Position numbers and translations under genes: made by a program. Below, piece by piece: positions 1-7,228 of a stretch of 16,852 bases of DNA. The notes under the pieces were generated by a model. It ran no database searches. It was not told the DNA's origin and saw only the letters and a list, made by a program, of their open reading frames with translations. Numbering within the stretch: position 1 is the first letter of the stretch; the number at the start of each line of letters is the position of its first letter. The DNA comes from Syntrophaceae bacterium UBA2280 (GTDB lineage: Bacteria; Desulfobacterota; Syntrophia; Syntrophales; Smithellaceae), in NCBI GenBank assembly GCA_002347685.1, contig DDWS01000070.1, forward strand, positions 1 to 16,852, in the 5' to 3' direction.

Positions 1-319
1 TGTCGCCTTCGCTGTTGTCCATGGGGCGCGGCTTGATTCCCGTCTGGGCAACGGCGTCAAGGATTTTCTTTTTCGTCGCGCGCAGCAGTCCCAGCGCCAT
101 CGACATTTTGTCGAGCGCTACAAGCCCTAGCGCTCCCTGTATCTCGCTGAGACAGTAGTTGACGCCCAAACCGGCCTTGGCGTCGCCCCCCCGGTCATGC
201 TCCTTGCTGTGGATATGCCCGTGGTCGTGATAGTACTCCATTTTACGGTAAACCTCTTCATCGGCGGTGAGTATGATGCCGCCTTCGCCGACCGTGAGCG
301 TCTTGTTGGGGTCACCCAT
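1..319 (-). pseudogene. DegT/DnrJ/EryC1/StrS aminotransferase, N-terminally truncated remnant running off the window
   Basis: Read on the minus strand from 319 to 1, the frame is open and gives about 106 residues starting MGDPNKTLTVGEGG. NKTLTVGEGG matches the loop around the pyridoxal-phosphate lysine of this sugar aminotransferase family (K6 here would be the Schiff-base lysine). GLGVNYCLSEIQGALGLVALDKM matches the downstream conserved segment (consensus like NYRLSEIQAAIGL). Family members have roughly 180 residues before the lysine. Here the frame meets a stop about 11 codons upstream (near 350-352), so the N-terminal half is missing. The break lies next to the IS21-type end at about 383, which suggests loss during transposition or a linked deletion. 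The family usually makes amino sugars for cell-surface polysaccharide. The C-terminus lies outside the window, and the ATG at 319 is probably not a real start. Confidence 0.75.
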
Positions 320-397
320 TAAAAGGCTTCCTGTCAAGAGAAAAAATATTCACTGGCAATGATTTTGTTTTTCGCGTGATTCTGTGCCTATTCCGCT

Positions 398-480
398 GAT
401 TTCGCCATGTGATTCCGAAGGAATCCGCCATGCAGTTCCGGGGGATGTCGCCACCCTGTTCCGGATCATGTCGCCACCCC
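398..480. repeat. Four 23-bp-spaced terminal repeats of the IS21-type end
   Basis: Four imperfect copies start at 398, 421, 444 and 467, exactly 23 bp apart. Each carries a core like TCGCCA or CCGCCA followed about 7 bp later by TTCCG (the last copy decays to TGGGTCGG). A weaker copy precedes them at 378-395. IS21-family ends are known to carry multiple repeated transposase-binding sites, which fits this arrangement. The regular spacing, about two helical turns, places all sites on the same DNA face. Confidence 0.75.
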
Positions 481-521
481 TTGGGTCGGAGCGAAGCGAC
501 GCTTGTTTTTTTAGTGATTTG

Positions 522-965
522 TCATACCTTATCCTTCGGTGTCAAGTCGGCATATTTTTTCCGCAGCGATCCTCCTTTCAAATTTATTTTGTGTGCATTG
601 TGTACCAGACGGTCCAGGATAGCATCCGCAACCGTCGGATCGCCGATTTGTTCATGCCAATGTTCTACGGACAGCTGACTGGTAACAATCGTCGAACCAT
701 GACCGTGCCGTTCTTCAACAACCTCCAGAAAGTCTCGTCGTTCCGGATCGGTCATGGGGGCAAGTCCCAAGTCGTCAATCACGAGGATATGGACTTTGGA
801 CAGTTGAGATATCGTTTTCCGTAACTGCCGTCACCCCTGGCCACAGCCATTTGGTAAGAGAACTTCGGGGCGCGGATGTAGAGAGCGCGATACCCTTCAC
901 GGCAGGCTTTGTTTATCAGGGCGCAGGCGAGATAGGTTTTACCGTTATATGAAGCTTCACATAAG
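522..965 (-). pseudogene. istB: IS21-family helper ATPase IstB, truncated and frameshifted
   Basis: IstB is the AAA+ helper of IS21 transposition. Minus-strand reading shows NGKTYLACALINKACREGY (Walker A half and following helix), then APKFSYQMAVARGDGSYGK. In another frame it continues ISQLSKVHILVIDDLGLAP (Walker B and sensor region), TIVTSQLSVEHWHE, and DPTVADAILDRLVHNAHKI near the C-terminus. All are in the order of IstB. The frame changes at about 812 in GGAAAACG; adding back one A joins the pieces as GKTISQLSKV. The first third, including the start of the P-loop, is missing beyond about 965. It cannot make a working helper. Confidence 0.85.
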
Positions 966-1120
966 GGCAATAGCCACATTGACATCGACATCGATACCAC
1001 CGTGGAAACGATCTATGGCGATCAGGAAGGCGGACGGGTTGTCATAACCCAAAGCACCGGGGAAAGAAAGGCTACCGACCGATTTTGTGCTTCATTGAGC
1101 AGACTAGGGAATACCTGTAT
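966..1120 (+). pseudogene. IS1380-family transposase, 5' surviving piece
   Basis: The plus strand gives HIDIDIDTTVETIYGDQEGG, the first catalytic-aspartate region (D-x-D-T-T) of IS1380-type DDE transposases. A shift at about 1038 (GGGTTGTC; one G lost) is followed by HNPKHRGKKGYRPILCF and IEQTREYLY. The first 100 or so residues are absent: coding similarity starts at about 966, directly next to the istB remnant. After EYLY at 1120 the gene is cut by the IS1634-type element and resumes at 2876 with GKLRKGENVSG in the same frame. Removing 1121-2875 (the element and one copy of the target duplication) restores ...TREYLYGKLRKGENVSG.... Confidence 0.8.
1115..1120. repeat. Target-site duplication CTGTAT, left copy
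   Basis: CTGTAT at 1115-1120 is repeated exactly at 2870-2875, directly outside the two terminal repeats of the IS1634-type element. Keeping one copy restores the host IS1380 reading frame, which independently supports these six bases as the duplicated target. Confidence 0.8.
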
Positions 1121-1148
1121 CCTGAGTTCCCGTGAAATTGTAACGATG
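1121..1148. repeat. Left terminal inverted repeat of the IS1634-type element
   Basis: It pairs with 2842-2869. Identical blocks are CCT at the tip, TTCCCG, and ATTGTAACGA; 7 of 28 positions differ. The inner block recurs twice more inside the left end, inverted at 1204-1215 (perfect) and direct at 1223-1234 (one or two differences), around the transposase promoter. Confidence 0.8.
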
Positions 1149-1193
1149 AAAGGATCAACTCATTAAAAAATAGGCAGATATGTACAATTTACC

Positions 1194-1222
1194 TTGCAAC
1201 ATCCATCGTTACAATGTATATA
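1194..1222 (+). promoter_or_regulatory. Predicted sigma-70 promoter of the IS1634-type transposase, overlapped by end-repeat copies
   Basis: A TTGCAA -35 box (1194-1199) and a TATATA -10 box (1217-1222) are separated by exactly 17 bp. The spacer contains CATCGTTACAAT (1204-1215), the exact inverse of the inner terminal-repeat block. A third copy, GTTGTAACGAGG (1223-1234), covers the expected start of transcription. If the transposase binds these blocks, it would repress its own gene; that is inference. Confidence 0.5.
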
Positions 1223-1247
1223 GTTGTAACGAGGAAGGAGATTGTAC

Positions 1248-2855
1248 ATGTCTGCAATTGTGTATCAGGCCAATAAAAAGACGGGCGTCGTGTATGCTTA
1301 TGAGTCAGTTGCATATTGGGATAAAGAAAAGCAGCAATCCCGGGCGAAACGCAAATGCATTGGCAGAGTGGATTCGGCGACTCAAGGCATCATTCCCACA
1401 AGGAGCAGGAAAATGCCGACGCCAGGGGAAAAACCCAGACGGGGGCCGGTTCCAACCACATGGACATCCCGCAGCTTTTACGGCGCCACCTATTTATTTG
1501 ATCGTATTGGAGAAGATATCGGCGTGACGGAGGATCTGAAGACATGCTTTCCTGAGAGTTACCGGCAGATTCTGTCCATTGCCTATTACCTGATTCTGGA
1601 GGACCGAAACCCTTTGAGCCGTTTTCCCCGCTGGGCTGCAATCCATCACCATCCCCACGGCGGGGTTATCTCCTCGCAGCGGAGCAGCGAACTATTTGCC
1701 TCCATCACGGAAGAAGCCCTGCAGCGATTCTTCCGTCTTCAGGGAAAACGGCGGGTTGAAAAGGAGTATCTGGCCTATGACAGTACGTCCGTTTCGAGTT
1801 ATTCAAAATGTCTCAAACAGATTCGTTACGGCAAAAACAAAGATCATGAGCATCTGGCTCAGATCAATTTAAGCCTGCTGTTCGGTCAGCAGTCCCGCTT
1901 GCCTTTTTATTACCGGAAACTGGCCGGCAAAATTCCCGACGTGAAAACCCTGCGGAAGCTGCTGGCGGACATGAACACCCTGGGGTATGAGAAAATCAAG
2001 GTGGTCCTGGACCGTGGTTTCTTCAGTGCCGCCAACATCAACGACATGTACAGGCATCACATGAAGTTTCTGATTGCCGCAAAACAGTCCCTGAAACTTG
2101 TCCAGACAAACCTGGATTCTGTGCGGGACAGGATGCGCAGTTGGAACCATTACCATCCATCCCACCAACTCTATACGTACTCTCTGCCGGTTTCCTGGGA
2201 CTATGTTCAGAATCGACCCTACAAAGGTGACGCCCTCCAGGAAGAACGGTGGATGTATCTTCATCTGTATTATTCACCGGAGCGGGCTCTTGAAGATGAA
2301 AAATCCTTCAACAACAGAATGGTCGCCTGGCAGGAAGAGTTGGAAAGCGGTCAGCGCCATCCGGATCATGAGAAGTACTACGCCAAATATTTTGAGGTAA
2401 AAAGCACGCCGGTTAGGGGTACAAAGATTACCGCCAAAGAAGATGCCATTGCAGAAGCGAAGCGGAATTACGGCTATTTTGCTCTTTTGAGTAACGAAAT
2501 CAAGGATGCCGTGGAGGCTCTGGAAATCTACCGGAACAAGGATCTGGTTGAAAAAGCCTTCGATAATCTGAAAGAACGGCTGAATATGCGCAGGTTGGTT
2601 GTCTCATCGGAACAAAGTCTCGACGGCAAGCTCTTTGTGCAGTTCATCGCGCTTATCTTTTTATCGTATATCACCAAAATAATGCAGGCAAACAACTTGT
2701 TCAAGGATCATACGCTACAGGAAGTCCTGGATGAGATGGATATTATCGAATGTTTTGAAATCCCGGGGCAGCAACTCCAAGTCGGTGAAACAACGAAACA
2801 CCAAATGGATCTCTATGCTAAATTCGGTGTTCCTCCCCCTGCCTCGTTACAATGA
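1248..2855 (+). CDS. IS1634-family (DDE) transposase, intact
   Basis: This 535-residue protein cuts and joins the ends of the surrounding element. The ATG at 1248 is preceded by GGAAGGAG at 1233-1240, 7 nt away, so it is preferred over the in-frame TTG at 1242. The DDE triad can be placed. The first Asp is in YDSTSVSSYS (about D178), the second in KVVLDRGFFS (about D255), and the Glu in IYRNKDLVEKAFDNLKERL (about E435), which matches the family's Y-x2-K-x-L-V-E-K-x-F pattern. A long insertion between the second Asp and the Glu, rich in charged residues, is normal for IS1634/IS1549-type enzymes. The frame is unbroken and the stop lies in the right terminal repeat. The family call is from memory of conserved motifs. 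Confidence 0.88.
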   Translation: MSAIVYQANKKTGVVYAYESVAYWDKEKQQSRAKRKCIGRVDSATQGIIPTRSRKMPTPGEKPRRGPVPTTWTSRSFYGATYLFDRIGEDIGVTEDLKTCFPESYRQILSIAYYLILEDRNPLSRFPRWAAIHHHPHGGVISSQRSSELFASITEEALQRFFRLQGKRRVEKEYLAYDSTSVSSYSKCLKQIRYGKNKDHEHLAQINLSLLFGQQSRLPFYYRKLAGKIPDVKTLRKLLADMNTLGYEKIKVVLDRGFFSAANINDMYRHHMKFLIAAKQSLKLVQTNLDSVRDRMRSWNHYHPSHQLYTYSLPVSWDYVQNRPYKGDALQEERWMYLHLYYSPERALEDEKSFNNRMVAWQEELESGQRHPDHEKYYAKYFEVKSTPVRGTKITAKEDAIAEAKRNYGYFALLSNEIKDAVEALEIYRNKDLVEKAFDNLKERLNMRRLVVSSEQSLDGKLFVQFIALIFLSYITKIMQANNLFKDHTLQEVLDEMDIIECFEIPGQQLQVGETTKHQMDLYAKFGVPPPASLQ

Positions 2856-2869
2856 TCCGGGAATTTAGG
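2842..2869. repeat. Right terminal inverted repeat of the IS1634-type element
   Basis: It is the inverse partner of 1121-1148 and includes the last five codons and stop of the transposase gene. The second copy of the target duplication, CTGTAT, follows directly at 2870-2875. Confidence 0.8.
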
Positions 2870-2875
2870 CTGTAT

Positions 2876-3679
2876 GGGAAGCTGCGCAAAGGGGAAAACG
2901 TCAGCGGGGAGGAAATGGCCAAAGTGATTCGGATATTTAAAGATCATTTACCGTCCTGTGTACAAAATGTTCTTTTGAGAGCGGACGCTGAGTTCATGAG
3001 TTGGAATAGCGTCGAAGCCGCGTTGGATGAAGGCTATGATTTTATCTTTTCCAATAAGCAATGCGAACCGCTGTTTGACCCAAAGACCTGGTATCGCCCA
3101 TCCCAGAAAGAAGAAGCCGAGTTCAACAGCTGCATGTATAAACCGTTTGGTTGGGGACAGGCATGCAGATTTGTTGCCATGCGGATTCCCAAGAAACAGG
3201 AAGAAACAAAAAGTCAGACTCAGCAGGAGCTGTTTGAAGATCCGTACACCTATCGAATATTTTGCACCAATCTCAGCGGAAAGGCCCATGAGGCGATCAA
3301 ACGATACGATAAGCGGGCGGATGCGGAAAACCTGATTGGTGAAGCAAAGCAGGAAGGGTTGGCTGCGATTCCTTCGGGCAAGTTCAAAAACAACTATGCC
3401 TTTTTTCAGATTGTCATGCTGGCGTATAACCGCTGGCGGTACTTTAAACTCCTGGCCGGCTGCTGTGGGAAAAAGGTGAAAATGCTTGCCGGCATCGCTG
3501 ACAACAAAATCAGAATTGGGCGACTGATACTGCTGATGATCGGCGCGAAGCTGGTCAAATCAGGCAATCGTGACATGGTAAAATATTCGATCCACGACAC
3601 ACGGACGCCTGCGTTGCTATTGTTTTATGAATTTCTGGATCACCTTCTATTCAAAAATAATCGGGAGTGCAAGGCATGA
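2876..3679 (+). pseudogene. IS1380-family transposase, 3' surviving piece
   Basis: This is the larger part of the interrupted transposase, open from the IS edge to a stop at 3677-3679. VLLRADAEFMSWNSVEAALDEG holds the second catalytic Asp of IS1380-type enzymes, and YDKRADAENLIGEAKQEG holds the catalytic Glu. FDPKTWYRPSQKEEAEFNSC and WGQACRFVAMRIPKKQEE are typical of one IS1380 subgroup. Read straight from the sequence it appears to begin MIREFRLYGKL at 2852, but those first codons belong to the IS1634-type terminal repeat and are not native. With its N-terminus missing, an early frameshift and the insertion, the gene is dead. IS1380 terminal repeats were not identified on either side. Confidence 0.85.
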
Positions 3680-3697
3680 ATATTTTAACTGATTTGA

Positions 3698-3715
3698 TGC
3701 AAGAAATTTCTTGCA
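3698..3715. repeat. 18-bp perfect palindrome TGCAAGAAATTTCTTGCA
   Basis: The sequence equals its own reverse complement over all 18 positions and lies between the IS1380 remnant stop (3679) and the regulator remnant (3751). It could be a protein-binding operator, part of the IS1380 right end, or a short hairpin. No run of T follows, so it is not an obvious terminator. Confidence 0.5.
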
Positions 3716-3750
3716 CGGGCGCCGTCCTGAACAGCCGTGGCGGATAGTGC

Positions 3751-5308
3751 ATGGAAATTTGCTCATGGATTAGAAAAAATGCTCAATGCGTGCAGGATTC
3801 AGGTGATAACATGAGTACAGAACGAGAGATTATTGATCCCCTCACCCTGGCGTCCCTTTTCGAGGAGAAGTTTTCTATAGATTGGCTAATGGAACTTTCC
3901 GAGTTGAAGGCTTCACAAGTTCTGGCGAAGCTGGAGGATGAAACCAGAAACGGCTTAATCGTCCCAAAGGGTCAAGGTAAATACGCCTTCAGGGCTATTA
4001 AAGAAAAACAGAAACTGCTGGAGAACCTGGCGGCGGCGGAACGGGAAAAATATCATCGTAAGATAGTCGTCTTTCTTCAGAATGAAAATGCGGCCGCTAC
4101 TGAAATGGCCTACCATTTGGTCAATATGGGAAATGACATCGAGGGATGTCGTTGGTTGCTTCAAGCCGCCCAAGAACATCAGAAAAAATATCAATACAAG
4201 CTTGCCTCCAAATACTTCTTAAAAATCATTGAAGATCTTTTGAAAAATGAATCGGCAGAAGCCGATATCCTGTTTCTGAAGGCCGCCATTTCCATCTCAA
4301 ATAATTCAACAGCTCTGATCAGCCCTGAAAGAATTGTTCATATTTTGGAACAAGCGCTGACCAGAGCCAAATCGAGAAAAGACAAATACTCCATGGCGCT
4401 CATCGAAATGCACCTTGCTAAAAACGAATGGATGCGCGGCCCCTCCCGAATGTCCATGGTGCACTATAAAAGAGGAATATCCCTGGCGGAGCAGATAGAC
4501 GATGAGGAACTGCTTGGCTCCATCGCCTTGTTCAAATTCTGGTTTTATTTCTGGTCCGGAAAATATGAGGAAGCCGTAAGAGAATTCAGAAAAACGCTGC
4601 CCGATATTGATCAGTACCCCACAGGCCAATTTCCTATCGTAACCACGATCAGCTATGGAAACTGTCTCATTCAATCCGGACAATATAATCAAGGTCTCGG
4701 ATTATTAAACGCCCTTTATGATCATTGTCTTAAAATGGGCGACATGCAGAACGCGGCAATGGCCAAGCTTGGTTTGGGAATTGGCCTGGCGACGGTTCAT
4801 AAAACGGAAGAAGCCTTGCCGTATCTGCAGGATGCCCTGGAAGTCGCCGAACGCATCGGAAACAACTGGGTAAAAACGGCGGTTATCAATACATGGCTTA
4901 CACTTACTACGCGATGGGCGAAACCGGGAAATCGGAAGAATACCTGAGAAAGTGGATCGATTTTTCCAAGGAAATCAGATTGCTCGACACAATTTCTCCA
5001 ACTTGCATGGAGATGCTGTGGTCCACCAAAATCGGGCAATATCCGCCCATCCCCCGGCATGGATTTTGAAAAGCATTTGAATATCGTTTTGGAATCCCAG
5101 AGCTCATTTGCGAAAGGTATCGCCTTAAGATACAAAGCTCTTCTTTTACAGCAGCAAGGAAAATCAAGCGCAAAGACCAAGAGGGCTCTTGATCTTTCCC
5201 TGAAATACCTTCAAGAGTCGGGTTGCATTTCTGAAATTGCCCTGACTGGAATGGAGATCGGCCGATACTATCTGAAAAGGGGATTCAATAAAAAGCTCGC
5301 GAATGGAT
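3751..5308 (+). pseudogene. Regulator remnant, part 1: winged-helix tail and TPR-like helical repeats
   Basis: The frame is open from ATG 3751 to 4947; a second in-frame ATG at 3811 gives MSTEREIIDPLTLASLFEEK. LASLFEEKFSIDWLMELSEL resembles the segment that follows the NTPase in STAND regulators. The long series of amphipathic helix pairs that follows (for example AYHLVNMGNDIEGCRWLLQAA, and ALPYLQDALEVAERIGNNW) is TPR-like. After the shift at about 4886 the protein continues TYYAMGETGKSEEYLRKWIDF, and after a C-run shift at about 5054 it continues MDFEKHLNIVLESQSSF to about 5290. Upstream ATP-binding motifs are absent. Confidence 0.7.
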
Positions 5309-5312
5309 AACA

Positions 5313-5978
5313 TCTTCGAATGAGATGGTTATGCCTTTTCACAAATCTCTTATCCCCAACGATTTGAAACACATTACCAACACGGTTGGGACTGAAAAGG
5401 ATTTGCTAAGAAATATTCTGGAGCTCAGTCGAGAAATTGTTTCACTTCGAGAAGACAAGGAAGTCGTTAATAATATTCTTGCGACAGCCGCGGGCATTGC
5501 AGGCGCCGAAAGATCGGCTATTTTTATCTTAGACAAAAAAATCGATCCACCCGATTTGTATCTTCGGGCCGCGCAAAATCTGACTGCCGTAGATATTGAA
5601 GAAAAAACGTTTGAAACATCAATGGTCATGATCCGGCAAACTGCCCAAAATAACAGAGGAAGAATTTACTCTTAAAAAAAGAAGCCCTATCTTCAAACCA
5701 CATTCGGTCAAGCATCTGCGTGCCTGTGGTAAACCGGGGTGAAGTGATGGAAGTGCTCTATCTGGATAACCGTCTCTTGACCAGCGTCTTCAAGGAAGAA
5801 GACATGGAAACTCTTTCCCATTTTGCCGCTATGGCGACTATTGCCCTGGACAACGCGCAGGCCTGTGCCGAAGTCAAGGCGATGAGCCAACGACTTGAGG
5901 AAGAAAAGAAGTACTACGAGGAACAACAATTTGAGTCGGCCGACAGTGATGAAATCATTGGAAAGAGCAATGGCATAA
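5313..5978 (+). pseudogene. Regulator remnant, part 2: GAF sensor domain and coiled-coil linker
   Basis: After the A-run shift at about 5293 the frame reads AREWITSSNEMVMPFHKSL and then a GAF domain: ILATAAGIAGAERSAIFILD (first strand and helix), a gap with two shifts at about 5672 and 5705, then ICVPVVNRGEVMEVLYLDNR and FAAMATIALDNAQAC (closing strands and helix). A charged helix, SQRLEEEKKYYEEQQFES, links to the AAA+ module. GAF domains in such activators bind small ligands; the ligand cannot be predicted. Confidence 0.75.
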
Positions 5979-5979
5979 A

Positions 5980-6903
5980 AAAGTGATCACCCTTTTAAAA
6001 AAGGTATCTGAATCTGATACAACGGTTTTTGTCCAGGGAGAAACAGGCGTGGGAAAAGAGGTTATCGCGACGGCAATTCACCGCCATAGTTTCCGAAAGG
6101 ATAAGCCTTTTATTCGCGTGAACTGTAGCGCTCTGCCCGAAAGTCTGATCACAAGCGAACTGTTTGGTCACGAAAAAGGCGCTTACACCGGCGCCATCAA
6201 TCGCCGAATGGTCCGGTTCGAACTGGCCGACGGCGGCACCCTCTTTCTGGATGAAATTGGAGAACTGCCCCTGGACCTTCAGGTTCGCCTTCTCCGGATT
6301 CTCCAAACAAAGCAATTCTAGAGAGTTGGAGGAACTCAGACTTTGCGATCCGATTTCCGTCTCATTATTGCCACCAACCGGAATCTGGCGGAGGAAGTCA
6401 TCAAGAATAGATTCCGCCAGGATTTATTCTATCGCATCAACGTTTTCCCGATCGAAGTACCGCCTCTCCGATCCAGAAAGGAGAACATTCCTCTTCTTGC
6501 ATACCATTTTCCGAAAATGCACAGCGAAAGATTGAAGAAACCCGTTGATAAAATCGCCAAATCCACAATGGAGCAATTAATTTCCTACTCTTGGCCCGGA
6601 AATATCCGCAAACTGGAAAACTTAATCGAAAGAGGCGTCATTTTAAGCAATGATTCCTTCTTCCGCATGTCTGAACTACATCCAAATAAATCGATTTTTA
6701 ATGATCCCGAGAAAGCCTTACCGAGTCATGAAGAATGTGAACGATCCTTAATCTTACAGACTCTGGAATTAACCAGAGGTAAAATTAACGGCAAAGGCGG
6801 AGCTGCCGATTTGCTTCAAATAAACCGTACAACTTTTTATTACCGAATGAAAAAATTAGGAATAAAGAAGACCGCAAGCAACGTTCGGCTTTTTAGCGAT
6901 TAG
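5980..6903 (+). pseudogene. Regulator remnant, part 3: sigma-54 AAA+ module and Fis-type DNA-binding domain
   Basis: The start is VITLLKKVSESDTTVFVQGE with the Walker A motif GETGVGKE. ELFGHEKGAYTGA carries the sigma-54 contact loop in the GAYTGA form, and GGTLFLDEIGELPLDLQ is Walker B. A TAG at 6319-6321 interrupts QF-(E)-RVGGTQTLRSDFRLIIATN; the same frame continues, so it is a nonsense change. RFRQDLFYRINVFPIEVPPL carries the arginine finger region, and SWPGNIRKLENLIERGVIL the lid. The C-terminus GKGGAADLLQINRTTFYYRM is a Fis-type helix-turn-helix. The piece after the amber has TTG at 6343 as a possible start but no reason to be made. Confidence 0.85.
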
Positions 6904-7228
6904 AACTTTTACAAAGATCTACAATTCTCAATGATTAACTTTTCCACGAGAAATCCCGAGGCAGTTCATCCAGCTCGGCGCTCTTTATTCACGAACCTGT
7001 CCGCATCGGCAGGCAGCACGGAAACGTCCGCTTGCCCATCCGCCGCTTCTTTGGGAATAAATATCTTCATTTTTCGCACTTTGACAATTCCCACCTGGCT
7101 GTTATGTACGAGGACCGGTTTGATTTGGCGGCGATATGAAAAAAATCCCATTTACACAGATTACTTTACAGTCTTTGTCAGACTGCTTTAGGTCAGTGGT
7201 TAAAGAACCGGGCAAACCAAGCGGCGTT
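6904..7228. other. Convergent intergenic region with a possible minus-strand gene fragment
   Basis: It separates the plus-strand regulator remnant from the minus-strand operon end. On the minus strand, 7070-6966 encodes MKIFIPKEAADGQADVSVLP followed by ADADRFVNK. The first residues recall the N-terminus of alanine dehydrogenase or transhydrogenase alpha subunits (MKI-x-IPKE), with a probable frameshift shortly before its stop. There is no clear ribosome binding site, so this is weak. CAGTCT-TTGTC-AGACTG (7169-7185) is a small hairpin 45-60 nt beyond the operon end without a T run, at best a poor terminator. Nothing else was seen. Confidence 0.25.

Larger units (their letters stand above)
383..965 (-). 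mobile_element. IS21-family element, truncated remnant (one end plus istB)
   Basis: One end of an IS21-type element survives. It consists of a TGTGCC terminus near 383, a block of 23-bp-spaced repeats (398-480), and then the 3' end of a minus-strand istB gene (522-965). The istA transposase and the other end are absent. Beyond about 965 the sequence becomes an IS1380-type transposase with no intervening end, so the element was cut by a deletion or insertion. The exact terminus at 383 is inferred from the TG start typical of IS21 ends and from a weaker fifth repeat at 378-395. No target duplication could be found because the other end is missing. Confidence 0.7.
1121..2869 (+). mobile_element. 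IS1634-type (DDE) insertion sequence, apparently complete, inside an IS1380-type transposase gene
   Basis: The element is 1749 bp. It is bounded by imperfect inverted repeats of 28 bp (1121-1148 and 2842-2869, 21 of 28 positions matching, with shared blocks TTCCCG and ATTGTAACGA) and flanked by the direct repeat CTGTAT. It holds one intact transposase gene (1248-2855) whose last codons run into the right terminal repeat. All parts needed for movement in this family appear present, so it may be active or recently active, unlike every other mobile element in the window. Confidence 0.85.
3751..6903 (+). pseudogene. Composite sigma-54-dependent regulator (TPR - GAF - AAA+ - Fis HTH), degraded
   Basis: Joining consecutive frames gives one protein of about 1,050 residues. 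It has a helical/TPR sensor region (3751-5308), a GAF domain (5313-5950), a sigma-54 AAA+ module (5960-6700) and a Fis-type helix-turn-helix (6735-6870). Breaks are at about 4886, 5054, 5293, 5672, 5705 and 5978 (frameshifts) and 6319-6321 (GAG to TAG in the conserved F-E-R-V-G-G motif). Most are repaired by adding one base. The N-terminus starts in what resembles the winged-helix tail of a STAND/AfsR-type ATPase, so a whole NTPase (and perhaps a kinase) domain was probably lost where the IS1380 remnant now lies. Such proteins activate sigma-54 promoters in response to a signal. Its former target is unknown. Confidence 0.85.

Noticed and set aside
384..824. Plus-strand open frame of 146 codons
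   Set aside because: It lies opposite istB and the IS21 end repeats; the minus-strand frames carry the recognisable IstB motifs.
1222..1234. 1223 as the left end of the IS1634-type element, from its match to the right repeat
   Set aside because: The longer 28-bp pair at 1121/2842-2869, the CTGTAT duplication and the restored frame fit better; 1223 is an internal copy.
2852..2875. ATG at 2852 as the start of a separate gene
   Set aside because: The first codons are the IS1634-type terminal repeat and the target duplication; native IS1380 sequence resumes only at about 2870-2876.
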